This document shows, one piece after another, positions 25,273 through 37,055 of a stretch of DNA of 64,000 nt. Made by a program: the position numbers and the translations under genes. How positions within the stretch are numbered: position 1 is the first letter of the stretch; the number at the start of each line of letters is the position of its first letter. The notes below the pieces were generated by a model. The model was not told where the DNA came from and did not search any database. It saw only the letters and a program-made list of their open reading frames with translations. This DNA is from Lacipirellulaceae bacterium (GTDB lineage: Bacteria; Planctomycetota; Planctomycetia; Pirellulales; Lacipirellulaceae). The DNA is taken from contig JAVJRG010000012.1 in assembly GCA_040218535.1 (NCBI GenBank), forward strand, positions 620,001 to 684,000, in the 5' to 3' direction.

Positions 25273-25743
25273 TTACCAACCGAAGTGAGCAAACGCCTTG
25301 TTCGCGTCGGCCATTCGGTGGACGTTTTCGCGTTTGGTCATCGCGGCGCCTTCGCGATTGTAGGCTGCGGTCAGTTCGTCGGCGAGCTTAAGTGCCGTGG
25401 GGCGGCCCTTCTTGTCGCGGACGGCGGCCAGAATCCAGCGGAAGGCGAGTGCTTGCTGGCGGGAGCGATTCACCTGCATCGGCACCTGGTAAGCAGCACC
25501 ACCAACACGCTTCGATCGCACTTCGATCGACGGCTTTACGTTCTCAACCGCTTGGGTGAACGCTTCGATCGGTTCGACGTCGTCGATCCGCTCTTTCAGC
25601 ATGTCGAGAGCATCGTAGAACACCTTCTGCGCGGTGGCTTTCTTGCCATCGAGCATGAGGCAATTGATGAACTTCGCAGCGAGTAGCGAATCGTGAACCG
25701 GATCAGGCTTAAGTTGTTTGCGACTTGCGGTAATGCGGGCCAT
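25273..25743 (-). CDS. rpsG: 30S ribosomal protein S7
   Basis: S7 (156 aa) nucleates the 30S head and lies at the E site. It has [20 protein letters not shown], then [20 protein letters not shown] and a C-terminal [20 protein letters not shown], all typical. It is followed by a strong terminator and preceded by a 119-bp gap filled with a hairpin repeat. Confidence 0.98.
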   Translation of the reverse strand: MARITASRKQLKPDPVHDSLLAAKFINCLMLDGKKATAQKVFYDALDMLKERIDDVEPIEAFTQAVENVKPSIEVRSKRVGGAAYQVPMQVNRSRQQALAFRWILAAVRDKKGRPTALKLADELTAAYNREGAAMTKRENVHRMADANKAFAHFGW

Positions 25744-25745
25744 GA

Positions 25746-25860
25746 GTTGGCTTTCGGCTGTTGGCTATTGGCTTTTGGCCTTATAGCGATATTCGTTTCT
25801 ACAAAAATGAAATGGAAAGAGCGTCTTCAGCTAAAAGCTAACAGCCATTAGCCAAGAGCC
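25746..25860. repeat. Hairpin-forming intergenic repeat upstream of rpsG
   Basis: The left arm TTGGCTTTCGGCTGTTGGC plus TATTGGCTTTTGGCC pairs with the right arm AGCTAAAAGCTAACAGCC plus ATTAGCCAAGAGCC. A 50-nt A/T-rich centre separates them. It begins 2 nt after the rpsL stop and reaches to within 3 nt of the rpsG start codon. It is the longest of the family in the window. Confidence 0.78.
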
Positions 25861-25862
25861 TT

Positions 25863-26234
25863 TTACTGCCCCTTCTTCGCGCCGTAGCGGCTGCGGGATT
25901 GTTTTCTGCCGTTGACGCCCAGGGTATCCAAGGCACCACGGACCACTTGGTAACGCACACCAGGAAGGTCGCGGACACGTCCGCCGCGGACCAGCACGAT
26001 GCTGTGTTCCTGCAGGGTATGGCCTTCGCCGGGGATGTAGACCGTCACTTCCTTGCCGTTGGATAGCCGGACACGCGTGATCTTACGGAGTGCGGAGTTC
26101 GGCTTCTTGGGAGTCATGGTCCGAACCTGGAGGCAGACGCCACGCTTTTGCGGGCAGCGCTCCAGCACGGGTGACTTGCTGAACTTCCGCTTCTTCTTGC
26201 GGTTCTTCCGGACGAGTTGGTTGATCGTTGGCAT
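25863..26234 (-). CDS. rpsL: 30S ribosomal protein S12
   Basis: S12 (123 aa) monitors codon-anticodon pairing. The start [20 protein letters not shown], the [11 protein letters not shown] loop with the lysines at the streptomycin-sensitivity positions, and the KKGQ end are normal. It has its own promoter at 26301-26329 rather than depending only on rpoC read-through. Confidence 0.98.
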   Translation of the reverse strand: MPTINQLVRKNRKKKRKFSKSPVLERCPQKRGVCLQVRTMTPKKPNSALRKITRVRLSNGKEVTVYIPGEGHTLQEHSIVLVRGGRVRDLPGVRYQVVRGALDTLGVNGRKQSRSRYGAKKGQ

Positions 26235-26300
26235 AGGTATCTAATATCTTTCACAGGCTGCTGCCCCTCTGTCGGAGCAGCTTTATCAGTGGAACCTCAC

Positions 26301-26329
26301 AGTGTATCGCACCCACTGCCGTAGGACAA
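26301..26329 (-). promoter_or_regulatory. Promoter of rpsL-rpsG
   Basis: On the minus strand TTGTCC (26329-26324), a 17-base spacer and TACACT (26306-26301) form a good sigma70-type promoter just after rpoC. The leader of about 60 nt contains a GCTGCTCC/GGGGCAGC stem. Confidence 0.7.
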
Positions 26330-26351
26330 TGGGCTAGAAACGCAGGTCTTT

Positions 26352-29300
26352 TTAGGCTTCGTCGCCAGTTTCGGGTGGCTTCTCTTCAGCGGCAGCGTCT
26401 TCACCGCCGAGCAATGCATCGAGGCTTGGAGCTGATTCAGGCAACGGCGAGTCGGCTGGAGCACTTTCGCCATTGGAAGCACTTTGCTCCTGCAACGCGC
26501 TGTCCAACAGCGGGAACGAACGTTCCAAGATGCTTTCTTTCTCGGCAGCCAAGGCTTCCAGGGCGGCTGGTTGGATACGTACTTCCGAATCCTGCACCGT
26601 GTGGAAACCGGTACCCGCGGGGATCAAGTGACCGAGGATCACGTTCTCCTTGAGGCCGACCAAGTTGTCCGTCTTGCCTGCCAACGCTGCCTCGGTGAGC
26701 ACTTTCGTAGTCTCTTGGAAGCTTGCGGCGGAGATAAAGCTGCTCGACTGGACCGAAGCCTTTGTGATACCAAGCAGTTGCGTGCTGCCGGTTGCCATCG
26801 AAGGCTTCTTGCCCTTGGCGATGTCGCCACCGAGTGCTTCGATCTGAGCGTTAGCTTGCTCCAAGGCGTCCTTGGGAACGATCGTGCCTTCGGCAAAATC
26901 GCTGTCGCCCTTGTGGCTAATCTTCAAGCAATCGGCCAGCTCTTCGTTGGCGGTGCGGAAGTCGTGCTTATCCATCACGGCACCCGGCAGCAGATCGGTA
27001 TCGCCAGGCGATTCGATCATGATCTTGCCAAGCATCTGGCTGACAATGATTTCGATGTGCTTGTCGTTGATCTCCACACGTTGGCTGCGATAGACGTTTT
27101 GGATCTCGCGGGTGAGATACTGCTGCACGGCCTCTTCGCCAGAAATGCGAAGAATGTCGTGTGGCACCAACGGTCCATCAACCAACGCTTCGCCAGCACG
27201 AATCGTGTCACCAGCATGCACGCGAAGATGCTTCGAGTGTGAGACCAAGTGCTCGCGCTCGACGCCCGTTTCGCTGCGGACGATGATCGAACGCTTGCCG
27301 CGCTTCTTCTCGCTGAGCAGCTCGACCACACCGTCGATCTCGGCGATGACCGCTGGGTCTTTCGGTTTGCGAGCCTCGAAGATTTCGGTGACACGAGGCA
27401 GACCGCCCGTGATGTCTTGCGTACCGGAAGCTTCACGTGGGGTTTTCGCCAGGAGCGAGCCTGGGCTAATGGTCTGGCCCTCTTCCACTTCGATGTGGGC
27501 CTTTTCAGGCATGTAGGAGAACTCAAGGATTTTTCCATCGGCAGGATCTTCGATGATGATCTGCGGATGGAGGTCGCCCTTGTGCTCCATAATGACAAAG
27601 CGAAGTTTACCCGAGGGGTCTTTCTCGCCACGCATCGTTTCGCCTTCGACCATATCCTCGAAGCGAATCACACCACCCGTTTCGGCAATGATCGGAATGC
27701 TGTGGGGGTCCCACTCGCAGATCACGCCGCCGGCTTTGATCGTGTCGTTCTCGCCCGCCTGCAAAATCGCACCGGTGGGGACTTCGTACTTCTCCACCTC
27801 GCGACCTTTTTCATCGACAAGAGCGATCTCGCCGTTGCGCGAAAGAACAACTTGTTTGCCCGAATCGTTGGTCACGACTTTCAAGCGAGCCGTCTTCACG
27901 ATACCGCCGATCTTCGCTTTGATGTCGGAGTCCTCAACATTGTGCTGACCGGTACCACCGATGTGGAAGGTCCGCATCGTGAGCTGGGTTCCCGGCTCAC
28001 CAATACTCTGGGCACCGATGATACCGACGGCCATTCCTTCTTCGACCATCGAACCGGTCGACATATCCATGCCGTAGCAGGTGCGGCAAATGCCGAGCTT
28101 CGCATCGCATGTCATCGGACTGCGTACCTGGATCTTCTCCAAGCCCAGCTCCTCGATCTTGCGAGCCGCTTCACCGGTGATCATGCCATTTTCAGCAACG
28201 ATCTTCTCGTCGGTGATCGGGTTGACAATGTTCGAGCGACTCACGCGACCACGGATCGAGTCAGCGAGGCTTACCTCGACCTTCTCACCACGGTAAATGA
28301 TTCCCTTGGTGATGCCCTTGGTCGTGCCGCAGTCGTCCATGGTGATGACCACGTTTTGGGCGACGTCGGCCAGCTTACGCGTGAGGTAACCACTGTCAGC
28401 CGTCTTGAGTGCCGTGTCCGCCAGACCCTTACGTGCACCGTGGGTCGAGCTGAAGTACTCCAGCACAGTCAGGCCTTCGCGGAAGTTCGCTTTAATCGGC
28501 GTCTCGATGATCTTTCCGGACGGCTTGGCCATCAGACCACGCATACCGCCAAGCTGACGCATCTGCTCGACACCACCACGGGCACCGGAGTGAGCCATCA
28601 AGTAGATCGGATTGACGTAGCCATCGGTACGGAAGTCGTTCTCGAGGCCGGTCATCATTTCCGCGGTGATTTGCTCGCGGGCATGCGTCCAAGCGTCAAG
28701 CACCGAGTTGTAGCGTTCTAGTTCGGTGATCACACCACGTTGGAACAGCTTGTTGAACTTGAGAACCTGCTTCTCGGCATCGCCGATGATCTTGGTCTTC
28801 GTTTCCGGCGTAATGAGGTCGTCGGTGCCGAAGGAAAGACCGCTGAGCGTGCTTTGACGGAAGCCAAGCTGGTTCATGTCGTCGAGCAACTCTATCGTTT
28901 GGCGACGCCCAAGGAATTCGTAACAGTCGCTAATCACCTTGGCGAGTTCGCTCGAACGCAAGGCGACATTATAGAACGGCATGCCTTCAGGCAGGATCGC
29001 GTTAAACATCACGCGACCAACGGTCGTCTCGATCCGCTTGCCAGACTCCGTCTCCTTGCGATCAAAGTCTTCGCGGAGGCAACGATTCTCGGGCAGACGA
29101 AGTTTGATCTTCGAATGCGTGACAACTTTGCCGGCGGCGTAGGCGGTTTCGACTTCCTCAGGCGAGCTGAATGCCATGCCATCGCCGACGTTGTCGGGGA
29201 CATTCATCGTCAGGTAGTAGCTACCCATCACCACGTCTTGCGACGGGCTAATAATCGGGGCACCATTCGACGGGCTGAAGATGTTATGGGTGCTCATCAT

Positions 29301-30746
29301 CAGCGTATGAGCTTCAACCTGAGCTTCAATCGACAGTGGCAGGTGGACCGCCATCTGATCGCCATCGAAGTCGGCGTTGAAGCCCTTACAGACGAGCGGA
29401 TGCAGGTTGATTGCGTTCCCCTCGACGAGCGTTGGCTCGAACGCTTGGATACCCATACGGTGAAGCGTTGGGGCACGGTTGAGCAACACGGGATGATTCG
29501 TGATCACCTCTTCGAGGATATCCCAAACCTCTTCATCCTTGCGCTCGAGCATCTTCTTCGCCGACTTGATCGTATCGGCGTGGCCGAGTTCTTTCAGGCG
29601 ACGAATGATGAACGGCTGGTAGAGCTCCAGGGCGATTTTCTTGGGCAGGCCGCATTGGTGCAGCTTGAGTCGCGGACCGACCACGATCACCGAACGGGCC
29701 GAGTAGTCGACGCGCTTGCCAAGCAGGTTTTCGCGGAAGCGACCCTGCTTACCTTTGATCATGTCGGTAAGCGACTTGAGCGGACGGTTCGAAGAACCAA
29801 GCACGGGTCGCTTGCAGCGGTTGTTGTCGAATAGTGCATCGACCGACTGCTGGAGCATTCGCTTCTCGTTGCGAATGATCACCTCAGGAGCGTTCAAGTC
29901 GACCAGCTTCTTGAGACGGTTGTTGCGGTTGATGATACGGCGATACAGGTCGTTCAAATCGCTCGTCGCAAAGTTGCCAGAGTCCAACAACACAAGCGGG
30001 CGTAAGTCAGGCGGGATCACGGGGATCACATCGAGAACCATCCACTCCGGCTTGTTGTCCGAGTCGCGGATCGATTCAACGGTCTTCAAGCGGCTGATAT
30101 AGTCCTTCGCCTTTTGCTTCGAGCCTGTCTCTTTCAATTCCTGGCGAAGCTGTTCGCTCAAGGAAACGAGATCAAGTCCGGCGAGCAGCTTGCGAATCGC
30201 TTCGGCACCCATGTCGGCGTCGAACGCGCCTTCCCCGTACTCTTCACGAGCGGCGCGGAACTCTTCTTCGGTAAGCAGTTGACCCGCTTCCAACGGCGTG
30301 TCGCCCGCATCGCAGACGACGTAATCCTGGAAGTAGATCACCTTCTCGAGCGAAGTGGTCTTCATCGCCAGGAGCGAGCCCAAGCGTGAAGGCATCGCCT
30401 TGAAGAACCAGATGTGCACGATCGGTGCGGCCAACTCGATGTGGCCCATTCGCTTACGACGCACACGGCTGTGCGTGACTTTCACGCCGCAGCGGTCGCA
30501 GATCATGCCCTTGTACTTCATGCCGCGGTACTTACCGCAGGCACATTCCCAGTCCTTTTCAGGGCCGAAGATACGCTCGCAGAACAGACCGTCCTTTTCA
30601 GGGCGGTACGTTCGGTAGTTGATCGTCTCCGGCTTCTTCACTTCACCGAACGACCAACTACGAATGTCGTGCGGACGAGCCAAGCTAATTTTGACCGATC
30701 CGTAGTCGTTCACGCGATCGTAGTTTGCACCTTCAAGAATGCTCAT
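26352..30746 (-). CDS. rpoC: DNA-directed RNA polymerase beta-prime subunit
   Basis: RpoC (1464 aa) is the catalytic clamp subunit of RNA polymerase. The zinc site 1 cysteines (CACGKY and CDRCGV) are near residues 67-86. The catalytic magnesium motif [12 protein letters not shown] is in mid-protein, and zinc site 2 is [13 protein letters not shown]. The C-terminal 50 residues are an acidic, Ala/Pro-rich tail beyond the conserved end. It follows rpoB after a 161-bp gap containing a dispersed palindrome. Confidence 0.98.
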   Translation of the reverse strand: MSILEGANYDRVNDYGSVKISLARPHDIRSWSFGEVKKPETINYRTYRPEKDGLFCERIFGPEKDWECACGKYRGMKYKGMICDRCGVKVTHSRVRRKRMGHIELAAPIVHIWFFKAMPSRLGSLLAMKTTSLEKVIYFQDYVVCDAGDTPLEAGQLLTEEEFRAAREEYGEGAFDADMGAEAIRKLLAGLDLVSLSEQLRQELKETGSKQKAKDYISRLKTVESIRDSDNKPEWMVLDVIPVIPPDLRPLVLLDSGNFATSDLNDLYRRIINRNNRLKKLVDLNAPEVIIRNEKRMLQQSVDALFDNNRCKRPVLGSSNRPLKSLTDMIKGKQGRFRENLLGKRVDYSARSVIVVGPRLKLHQCGLPKKIALELYQPFIIRRLKELGHADTIKSAKKMLERKDEEVWDILEEVITNHPVLLNRAPTLHRMGIQAFEPTLVEGNAINLHPLVCKGFNADFDGDQMAVHLPLSIEAQVEAHTLMMSTHNIFSPSNGAPIISPSQDVVMGSYYLTMNVPDNVGDGMAFSSPEEVETAYAAGKVVTHSKIKLRLPENRCLREDFDRKETESGKRIETTVGRVMFNAILPEGMPFYNVALRSSELAKVISDCYEFLGRRQTIELLDDMNQLGFRQSTLSGLSFGTDDLITPETKTKIIGDAEKQVLKFNKLFQRGVITELERYNSVLDAWTHAREQITAEMMTGLENDFRTDGYVNPIYLMAHSGARGGVEQMRQLGGMRGLMAKPSGKIIETPIKANFREGLTVLEYFSSTHGARKGLADTALKTADSGYLTRKLADVAQNVVITMDDCGTTKGITKGIIYRGEKVEVSLADSIRGRVSRSNIVNPITDEKIVAENGMITGEAARKIEELGLEKIQVRSPMTCDAKLGICRTCYGMDMSTGSMVEEGMAVGIIGAQSIGEPGTQLTMRTFHIGGTGQHNVEDSDIKAKIGGIVKTARLKVVTNDSGKQVVLSRNGEIALVDEKGREVEKYEVPTGAILQAGENDTIKAGGVICEWDPHSIPIIAETGGVIRFEDMVEGETMRGEKDPSGKLRFVIMEHKGDLHPQIIIEDPADGKILEFSYMPEKAHIEVEEGQTISPGSLLAKTPREASGTQDITGGLPRVTEIFEARKPKDPAVIAEIDGVVELLSEKKRGKRSIIVRSETGVEREHLVSHSKHLRVHAGDTIRAGEALVDGPLVPHDILRISGEEAVQQYLTREIQNVYRSQRVEINDKHIEIIVSQMLGKIMIESPGDTDLLPGAVMDKHDFRTANEELADCLKISHKGDSDFAEGTIVPKDALEQANAQIEALGGDIAKGKKPSMATGSTQLLGITKASVQSSSFISAASFQETTKVLTEAALAGKTDNLVGLKENVILGHLIPAGTGFHTVQDSEVRIQPAALEALAAEKESILERSFPLLDSALQEQSASNGESAPADSPLPESAPSLDALLGGEDAAAEEKPPETGDEA

Positions 30747-30790
30747 TCAGTTCTCCTGACTTCGCCTAGCGGGGATGACGTCGCCGATAT

Positions 30791-30890
30791 GTTTTTTGAA
30801 CCACTAAGGACATGGAGATCACGGAGAGAAGCAATTCGCAAGTATCTCTCGACTAGACTCTGTGTCCTCCGTGTTCTCTGTGGTGAAAAA
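30791..30890. repeat. Dispersed palindrome between rpoB and rpoC
   Basis: The left arm includes TTTTTTGAACCACTAAGGAC and GGAGATCACGGAGAGA; the right arm includes TCTGTGTCCTCCGTG and TTCTCTGTGGTGAAAAA, its imperfect complement. It occupies most of the spacer. Only one copy is seen in this window. Confidence 0.65.
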
Positions 30891-30907
30891 TATTATGTTA
30901 GCAGTGC

Positions 30908-33900
30908 TTAGAGAGTTCGTTTCTCAAGCTGCATGTTCAAACCAAGACCGCGAATTTCGTTGGTCAACACATCGAAGCTTGCTGGCGTGCCGGCCTGCAG
31001 GGTGTTCTCTCCCTTGACCATCGATTCGTAAATCTTTGTGCGACCTTCGACATCGTCGCTCTTGACGGTCAAGAGTTCTTGCAAGATGTAGGCAGCACCG
31101 TAGGCTTCGAGCGCCCAAACTTCCATCTCTCCGAAGCGTTGGCCACCGAAGCGAGCCTTACCGCCGAGCGGTTGTTGGGTGATCAACGAGTAAGGACCGG
31201 TACTACGTGCGTGCACTTTGTCGTCGACCAAGTGATGCAACTTGAGCATGTAGATGTAACCGACGGTCGTCTCCTGCTCGAACGGCTCACCCGTGCGTCC
31301 ATCCAACAAGCGTGCCTTACCGTGACGCGGGAGACCTGCTTCGTCGAGGGCATCGTTAATCTGCTCTTCTTCAGCACCATCGAACACAGGGGTGATCGCA
31401 CGGAAGCCAAGCTTTGCACCGGCCCAACCGAGGTGGGTTTCGAGGATCTGACCCACGTTCATACGGCTAGGAACACCCAGCGGGTTGAGCATGATCTGGA
31501 TTGGCGTGCCGTCTTCCAGGAAGGGCATATCTTCGATCGGTAGGATCTTAGAAATGACACCCTTGTTTCCGTGGCGGCCAGCCATCTTGTCACCGACGGA
31601 AATCACCCGCTTGGTGGCAATGTAGACCTTCACCATTTGCAGCACACCGCTGCGAAGCTCGTCACCACGCTTCATGGAGTTAAGCTTGCGATCGCGAGCA
31701 TCAATGGCCTCTTCCACAGCAGGCCAAAGCTGACGATGGAGCGACTGCACCTCTTTCTGGCGTGCTTCGCTGCGGATGTCGAGTGCTTCGAGCTTGAACG
31801 CCACCGCCTGATCGGCCACGAATTGCGGCTCTTGGTTGTGGACGATCTCATTGCCATCCTCGTCGGTGAGCTTCTTGGACAGCACGCTTTCGATTTGCGT
31901 CACCATGTCCGTGAAGGCGGCAGCGATTGCTTCGTTGCTTTCCTTCTCCGCATCTTTCAGCGACTTCTCGAACAACTTGCGTTCGTCTTCCGATAGGCTC
32001 ATTCGACGAGAGAACTTCTGCGTGTCGATGACAATACCTTCGACGCCCGAGGGGACTTCCAAGGAGTCGTTCTTCACGTCCTCACCAGCACGTCCGAAGA
32101 TCGCGTGAAGCAGTTTCTCTTCAGGGGTCAGTTCGGTTTTGCTCTTCGGCGAAACCTTACCGACAAGAATATCGCCAGGCTGGACATAGGTGCCGATTTG
32201 CACGATACCGGTCTCGTCAAGATTGCGAAGAGCCTTCTCGCTGACGTTGGGGATGTCGCGAGTGAACTCCTCGCGGCCGAGCTTGGTTTCGCGAATCTCG
32301 ACGTCGAACTCTTCAATGTGGATCGAAGTGTACGTGTCGTTGTGAACCAACTCCTCAGAGATGATAATCGCGTCCTCGAAGTTGTAGCCCATGTAGCTCA
32401 TAAAGGCGACCAACACGTTGCGACCCAAGGCCAAATCACCCTGGAAGGTCGCAGCACCATCGGCAATGATGTCGCCCTTCTCAACCTTGTCGCCTGGTTT
32501 GACGATAGGCTTTTGGTTTTGGCAGGTTCGCTCGTTGAGGCCAACAAATTTACGCATGTGGTGGACTTCGGGACCGATCTCGATGCGGTTCGCATCCACG
32601 TAGGTCACCGTGCCTTTGTGTCCAGCACGGGCAATCATGCCCGAGTGACGGGCGACGTCGGTTTCCAAGCCGGTGCCAACCACAGGAGGTTCAGCAACCA
32701 ACAGCGGCACGGCTTGTCGCTGCATGTTCGAGCCCATCAACGCACGGTTGGCGTCGTCGTGCTCAAGGAATGGAATCAGGCCGGCCGAAACGCCAATCAT
32801 CTGGCTAGGTGCTACATCGGTGTACTCGATCTTGTCCGTGGGCACGAGTACGAAGTCGCTACGGTAACGAGCAACCACCGTATCGCCGTCGATCTTGCCA
32901 TCTTTAACCGGTACGTCGGCCGAAGCCACATAAGCATCGGACTCTTGATCCGCACGAAGCCAAACCACTTCGTCGGTCAGCTTCTTGTTCTTCACCACAC
33001 GGTAAGGCGTGACAAGGAAGCCGTAGTCGTCGACGGTCGCGTACATCGCGAGGCTTGAAATCAAGCCGATGTTTGTGCCTTCGGGGGTCTCAATCGGGCA
33101 GATACGACCGTAGTGGGAAATGTGAACGTCGCGAACTTCAAATCCCGCACGCTTCCGATTCAAACCACCGGGGCCAAGTGCAGACAGACGACGCTCGTGC
33201 GTGAGCATCGAGAGTGGGTTCGTCTGGTCAACCACTTGCGACAACTCGCCGCGACCGAAGAAGTATTCGATCGCTGCACTGATGCTCTTCGGATTGATCA
33301 AGCTGCGAGGAGTCATGTCCTCAGCATCCTTGAGACTCATCCGCTCCTGCACCGTACGGCGGAGCTTCAAGAAGCCTTTGCGGATTTCGTCGCAAGCCAA
33401 CTCATCGATCGTGCGTAGACGACGGTTGCCGAGGTGATCGATGTCGTCAACGTATGCCTCGGGATCGCTCGCCACGAGTTTTAGCAGGTATTGCAACGAG
33501 GCGATGATGTCTTCCTGGCGAAGAACCATCTCGTTCTCGGAGACTTCCAGACCGAGCTTGCGGTTGATGCGGAAGCGACCAACTTGACCAAGACGGTAAC
33601 GGTTCGAGTCGAAGAACTTCTCGTTAAACAGTGTGCGAGCTTTTTCCAACTGCGGAGGGTTGCCCGGACGGAGGCGTTGGTAGATCCGCAACAGAGCCTC
33701 TTCGTGGCTCGACGTATTATCGTCGGCCATCGCGTTCAAGAGGTGCGGCGTTGGCGGCGGATCCATCACCTCGATCGTCTTCACATCTGAAGTGCAGATG
33801 ATCTCTGCCGTGTTCTTGGTGATCCGCTGGCCGGCTTCGATAATGATCTCGCCAGCTCGCTCGCTACCGACGGGGTAGACGACATCCTCAACGGCGATCT

Positions 33901-34621
33901 TGTTTTCGATCTTCGTCGCGCTGCGACCGTCAGCAACTTTCTCTTTGCTAACGTCGTAGAAGGTGCGAAGAATGTCGGAGTCCATCCCCATGTCGGGCGT
34001 CATCGCGCGCAACAGCGTGATGGCCGAGAACTTGCCGCTTTGATCGATGCGAACGGTGATCGAATCCTTCTTCGTCGTGTTCAGCTCGATCCAGCTCCCA
34101 CGCTCAGGGATCACGCGGCAACTGTGGAGGCGGCGATCGCCTGCGTCGAGCTCCGACACGAAGTCGATGCCAGGGCTGCGATGCAACTGACTGACCACGA
34201 CACGCTCAGCACCGTTGATGATGAACTCGCCACCACCGAGCATGATGGGCAGGTCGCCTAGGTACACTTCTTCCTCGATCGGCTCATCCTTGACCAAACG
34301 CAACCAGATGCGGAAAGGCCGACCGTAAGTCAGCCGCAACTGACGGCATTCATCCGTTGTGTAACGGGGCTTGCCGAGTTCGTAACGGAGATACTCAAGT
34401 TGGATGGTCTTGTCGTAGCTCTCGATCGGAAAGATTTCCTGCAGTACGGATTCCAAGCCATCGATCTTGCGCTTGGCGTTTGAACCGTTGTTGTACTGGA
34501 GAAAACGTTCGTAGCTTTCGGTTTGAATCTCGGTCAGATCAGGGATGGCGAAAGCTTCTCTTCCGCTGCCGAACTGGCGAATCTCAGGGGTAACTAAGCG
34601 GCGTGTTTCCGTGACTGCCAT
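30908..34621 (-). CDS. rpoB: DNA-directed RNA polymerase beta subunit
   Basis: RpoB (1237 aa) forms the pincer opposite RpoC and holds part of the active site. The start [19 protein letters not shown] was chosen at 34621, with GGAG upstream; the frame is open 30 codons further with unrelated sequence. The rifampicin pocket ([19 protein letters not shown]) has wild-type residues at the commonly mutated Asp, Ser, His and Ser positions. C-terminal landmarks [20 protein letters not shown] and [13 protein letters not shown] are present. Confidence 0.98.
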   Translation of the reverse strand: MAVTETRRLVTPEIRQFGSGREAFAIPDLTEIQTESYERFLQYNNGSNAKRKIDGLESVLQEIFPIESYDKTIQLEYLRYELGKPRYTTDECRQLRLTYGRPFRIWLRLVKDEPIEEEVYLGDLPIMLGGGEFIINGAERVVVSQLHRSPGIDFVSELDAGDRRLHSCRVIPERGSWIELNTTKKDSITVRIDQSGKFSAITLLRAMTPDMGMDSDILRTFYDVSKEKVADGRSATKIENKIAVEDVVYPVGSERAGEIIIEAGQRITKNTAEIICTSDVKTIEVMDPPPTPHLLNAMADDNTSSHEEALLRIYQRLRPGNPPQLEKARTLFNEKFFDSNRYRLGQVGRFRINRKLGLEVSENEMVLRQEDIIASLQYLLKLVASDPEAYVDDIDHLGNRRLRTIDELACDEIRKGFLKLRRTVQERMSLKDAEDMTPRSLINPKSISAAIEYFFGRGELSQVVDQTNPLSMLTHERRLSALGPGGLNRKRAGFEVRDVHISHYGRICPIETPEGTNIGLISSLAMYATVDDYGFLVTPYRVVKNKKLTDEVVWLRADQESDAYVASADVPVKDGKIDGDTVVARYRSDFVLVPTDKIEYTDVAPSQMIGVSAGLIPFLEHDDANRALMGSNMQRQAVPLLVAEPPVVGTGLETDVARHSGMIARAGHKGTVTYVDANRIEIGPEVHHMRKFVGLNERTCQNQKPIVKPGDKVEKGDIIADGAATFQGDLALGRNVLVAFMSYMGYNFEDAIIISEELVHNDTYTSIHIEEFDVEIRETKLGREEFTRDIPNVSEKALRNLDETGIVQIGTYVQPGDILVGKVSPKSKTELTPEEKLLHAIFGRAGEDVKNDSLEVPSGVEGIVIDTQKFSRRMSLSEDERKLFEKSLKDAEKESNEAIAAAFTDMVTQIESVLSKKLTDEDGNEIVHNQEPQFVADQAVAFKLEALDIRSEARQKEVQSLHRQLWPAVEEAIDARDRKLNSMKRGDELRSGVLQMVKVYIATKRVISVGDKMAGRHGNKGVISKILPIEDMPFLEDGTPIQIMLNPLGVPSRMNVGQILETHLGWAGAKLGFRAITPVFDGAEEEQINDALDEAGLPRHGKARLLDGRTGEPFEQETTVGYIYMLKLHHLVDDKVHARSTGPYSLITQQPLGGKARFGGQRFGEMEVWALEAYGAAYILQELLTVKSDDVEGRTKIYESMVKGENTLQAGTPASFDVLTNEIRGLGLNMQLEKRTL

Positions 34622-34816
34622 AGAGCCAAATACTCCGTCGTCTAATGAATGTGGAGTGGTGTAAGTCGCTCTCGCCGCAACGCACCGCAAACTACCTGGC
34701 TGGGTCACCAAGGGCAGTTGCCATGATTCTCGCTGGGGAGGGCTCCTTATGAGCGGGGTAACGCTGGCCGACGCGCATTACCAACTAGCTGTGGCAATAG
34801 CGCGGCAACCCGCGTT

Positions 34817-34842
34817 CAGGCGGCCCGGGTTCGGGCCGCCTG
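34817..34842. promoter_or_regulatory. GC-rich hairpin between rplL and rpoB (possible attenuator or processing site)
   Basis: The 333-bp rplL-rpoB spacer (34622-34954) contains a perfect 11-bp stem, CAGGCGGCCCG / CGGGCCGCCTG with a GGTT loop. There is no T-tract on either side, so it is not a simple terminator. E. coli has an attenuator and an RNase III site at the same place. The remaining spacer shows no gene; one weak promoter candidate is listed separately. Confidence 0.55.
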
Positions 34843-34863
34843 GCGGGAAAGGGATTCGATCAA

Positions 34864-34893
34864 ACTGTAGTGAGCGTATTGAATATGCATCAA
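34864..34893 (-). promoter_or_regulatory. Weak promoter candidate for rpoBC
   Basis: On the minus strand TTGATG (34893-34888), an 18-base spacer and TACAGT (34869-34864). The match is moderate and the spacer long. It lies upstream of the rplL-rpoB hairpin. Confidence 0.3.
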
Positions 34894-34954
34894 AAGGGGG
34901 CCAGCCACACAAAAACGTGCAGCAAAGCCGCGTAACCAAGGAAGCTACAAGGAA

Positions 34955-35365
34955 CTACTTGATAGAAACGGTGGCACCCGCTTCTTCCAAATCGGCCTTG
35001 GCTTTCTCGGCATCTTCCTTCGATACGCCTTCTTTGATCTTGCTTGGGGCACCTTCGACCATTTCCTTGGCTTCCTTCAAGCCAAGACCGGTCAAAGCAC
35101 GGACGACCTTAATCACGCCGATCTTCTGATCGCCGAAGCTGTCCATAACGACGTCGAATTCGGTCTGCTCAGCAGCACCGCCTTCGTCACCGCCACCACC
35201 ACCGCCAGGCATGACGACAGCGCCGCCACCGGCAGCAGGCTCGATGCCGTGAACGTCCTTCAGGTAATCGCTCAGCTCTTTGGCTTCCTTCAAGGAAAGC
35301 TCAACGATCTTGTCGCCAAGTTCTTTGGCGGTGTCAGAAAACTCTGCTACAGCTGCATCGCTCAT
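34955..35365 (-). CDS. rplL: 50S ribosomal protein L7/L12
   Basis: L7/L12 (136 aa) forms the flexible stalk that recruits translation factors. It has the N-terminal dimerisation helices, an Ala/Gly hinge with six consecutive glycines ([11 protein letters not shown]), and the C-terminal factor-binding domain with [20 protein letters not shown]. The order rplJ-rplL-rpoB is canonical. Confidence 0.97.
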   Translation of the reverse strand: MSDAAVAEFSDTAKELGDKIVELSLKEAKELSDYLKDVHGIEPAAGGGAVVMPGGGGGGDEGGAAEQTEFDVVMDSFGDQKIGVIKVVRALTGLGLKEAKEMVEGAPSKIKEGVSKEDAEKAKADLEEAGATVSIK

Positions 35366-35504
35366 TTTAATTTCCCCTCATCGAGGGGCCCTTTCTACTA
35401 GTTGGGACCGAAGCGGTCCGCGAATCGAATCTGAATTTGGTACGTTAGTTCCGAAGCTTCTTGTATCAATAAATTGCGAGCGAATCGCAATGTTGTATCT
35501 CTTT

Positions 35505-36020
35505 CTACTCTTCACCCTTCTGCTTGATCTGGCCACCGAGCGTTCGACCTGGGCCAAGCAATTGACCTGACAGGGTCGCACCTGGTCCAAGAATCTGACC
35601 GACCAGCATGCTGAGCTGCTCGGTACGGCTTGGCCACTTGCTCACACCGGTGACCTCCTCCGGCGAGAGGGCTGCTCCGTCCATGACACCACCCTTGGCG
35701 GTGAAGTTCTCGTACTTCTCGTCCTTTGCGAGCCGTACGACTTCCTTAGCGAGCGAGACAATATCCTCGCTTCCCCAAACAACCGCGGCAGAGCCTTCAA
35801 CACCCTCAAAAGCGGGAGCGAGCGCTGTTCCTTCGGTGGCTCGTCGCGCGAGGCTATTCTTGACGACTAGCATGCTGATGTCTTTTTCGCGAAGTTCGCG
35901 ACGAAGCTCCACGCAAGCGTTCGCCTCGACGCCAAGGCAATCGACAACCAGCATGTTCTCAACGCCTTCGAGCTTTTGCTTGAGGTCTTCGGTGATCAGG
36001 TTTTTCAGGTATTTACTCAT
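35505..36020 (-). CDS. rplJ: 50S ribosomal protein L10
   Basis: L10 (171 aa) anchors the L7/L12 stalk to 23S rRNA. It begins MSKYLKNLITEDLKQKLEGV and has VVKNSLARRATEGT in the rRNA-binding domain. The C-terminal stalk helix carries repeated GQILGPG / GQLLGPG units, which read like a small tandem repeat (three units between about residues 139 and 166). It follows rplA. Confidence 0.95.
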   Translation of the reverse strand: MSKYLKNLITEDLKQKLEGVENMLVVDCLGVEANACVELRRELREKDISMLVVKNSLARRATEGTALAPAFEGVEGSAAVVWGSEDIVSLAKEVVRLAKDEKYENFTAKGGVMDGAALSPEEVTGVSKWPSRTEQLSMLVGQILGPGATLSGQLLGPGRTLGGQIKQKGEE

Positions 36021-36122
36021 TGCTCAGGCTCTAGGTAATGAGGCTGTAGGCTATAGGGTCTTTCGATGGAAAGCCGTGTGATGTGACTCACCCTCGGCTT
36101 GAAGTCCTCAAATCTTCTATGA

Positions 36123-36800
36123 CTAAACCGCCAGGCGAACGCTGGGGCTCATCGTTGCGCTGATGTGGGCGCTTTTGACATAAGTGCCTTTGATCGTATT
36201 TGGCTTGAGGCTCATGATGCGATCGACGAAAGCCTCAATGTTCTCAGCCAGCTTCGCAGCGTCAAAGCTCATCTTGCCGACGGGGGCCTGGACGTTGCCA
36301 CCTTTGTCATTGCGAAACTCAACCTTACCCGCCTTGTACTCCTCGACCGTCTTCGCAACGTCAGGCGTCACGGTACCGGCACGAGGCGAAGGCATGAGAC
36401 CACGGGGGCCGAGGACACGACCCAACGGGCCGACGACCTTCATCATGTCGGGCGAGGCAATACAGGCATCGAAGTCGGTCCAGCCGCCGAGGATCTTCTT
36501 GGCGAGATCGTCGTCACCCACTTCGTCAGCACCTGCCTCACGGGCAGCATCGGCTGCGGCGCCTTTGGCAAAGACAACGACGCGGAGTTCCTTGCCAATG
36601 CCATTGGGCAGTACAATCGAACCGCGGACAATCTGATCCGCTTGGGTGTGATCGACGCCAAGGCGGAGAACAACTTCAACCGTTTGGTCGAACTTGGTGC
36701 CGTCGTATTTTTGCAGTGCTTCGACAGCATCTGAGACGGGGAGAGCAGCCTCGGGCCGTTTGGCAGCCGAGGATTTCATACGCTTTGCTAGTTTTGGCAT
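36123..36800 (-). CDS. rplA: 50S ribosomal protein L1
   Basis: L1 (225 aa) forms the mobile stalk at the E site and in E. coli represses its own operon. Family blocks [21 protein letters not shown] and [19 protein letters not shown] are clear. It follows rplK after 255 bp, an unusually long spacer that holds a dispersed palindrome. Confidence 0.97.
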   Translation of the reverse strand: MPKLAKRMKSSAAKRPEAALPVSDAVEALQKYDGTKFDQTVEVVLRLGVDHTQADQIVRGSIVLPNGIGKELRVVVFAKGAAADAAREAGADEVGDDDLAKKILGGWTDFDACIASPDMMKVVGPLGRVLGPRGLMPSPRAGTVTPDVAKTVEEYKAGKVEFRNDKGGNVQAPVGKMSFDAAKLAENIEAFVDRIMSLKPNTIKGTYVKSAHISATMSPSVRLAV

Positions 36801-36893
36801 CGTTACCTTCTTTCGAGTGCTCCTGTTCGCACCAAGCTCTTCGCGTTGGGAAACGGGAGTTTTACCTCTGACTCTTGTGTCTCTTCACTATTC

Positions 36894-37012
36894 TGTCATT
36901 CCGACAGCCGTCTCAGCGGCGGAGGAATCCGGCTCAAACTCTAGTTCGGATTGAGTACTGAATCGCATCCAAACCGGATTCCTCGGTCGGCGAGCCTCCC
37001 TTCGGAATGACA
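36894..37012. repeat. Long dispersed palindrome (CATTCCGAC type), copy 2
   Basis: It has the same arms as at 25095-25205: TGTCATTCCGACAG, GGAGGAATCCGG, CCGGATTCCTCGGTCGGCGA and TTCGGAATGACA. The central 35 bases differ. A further lone half-site, CGGAATGACA, lies at 37033-37042. It fills the rplK-rplA spacer. Confidence 0.85.
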
Positions 37013-37055
37013 CTAATTATGGTCACTGCGACGGGACACTCGGAATGACAAATCA

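Noticed and set aside
27249-29834. Long open frames on the plus strand opposite rpoC (490 and 364 codons)
   Set aside because: They are antisense to well-conserved rpoC codons, match no family I recognise, and are explained by the codon bias of the real gene.
32105-33058. Plus-strand open frame of 317 codons opposite rpoB
   Set aside because: A shadow of rpoB; the composition is that of reversed rpoB codons.
34749-35129. Plus-strand open frame spanning the rplL-rpoB spacer and rplL
   Set aside because: Most of it is antisense to rplL, and the spacer part shows no coding signal.
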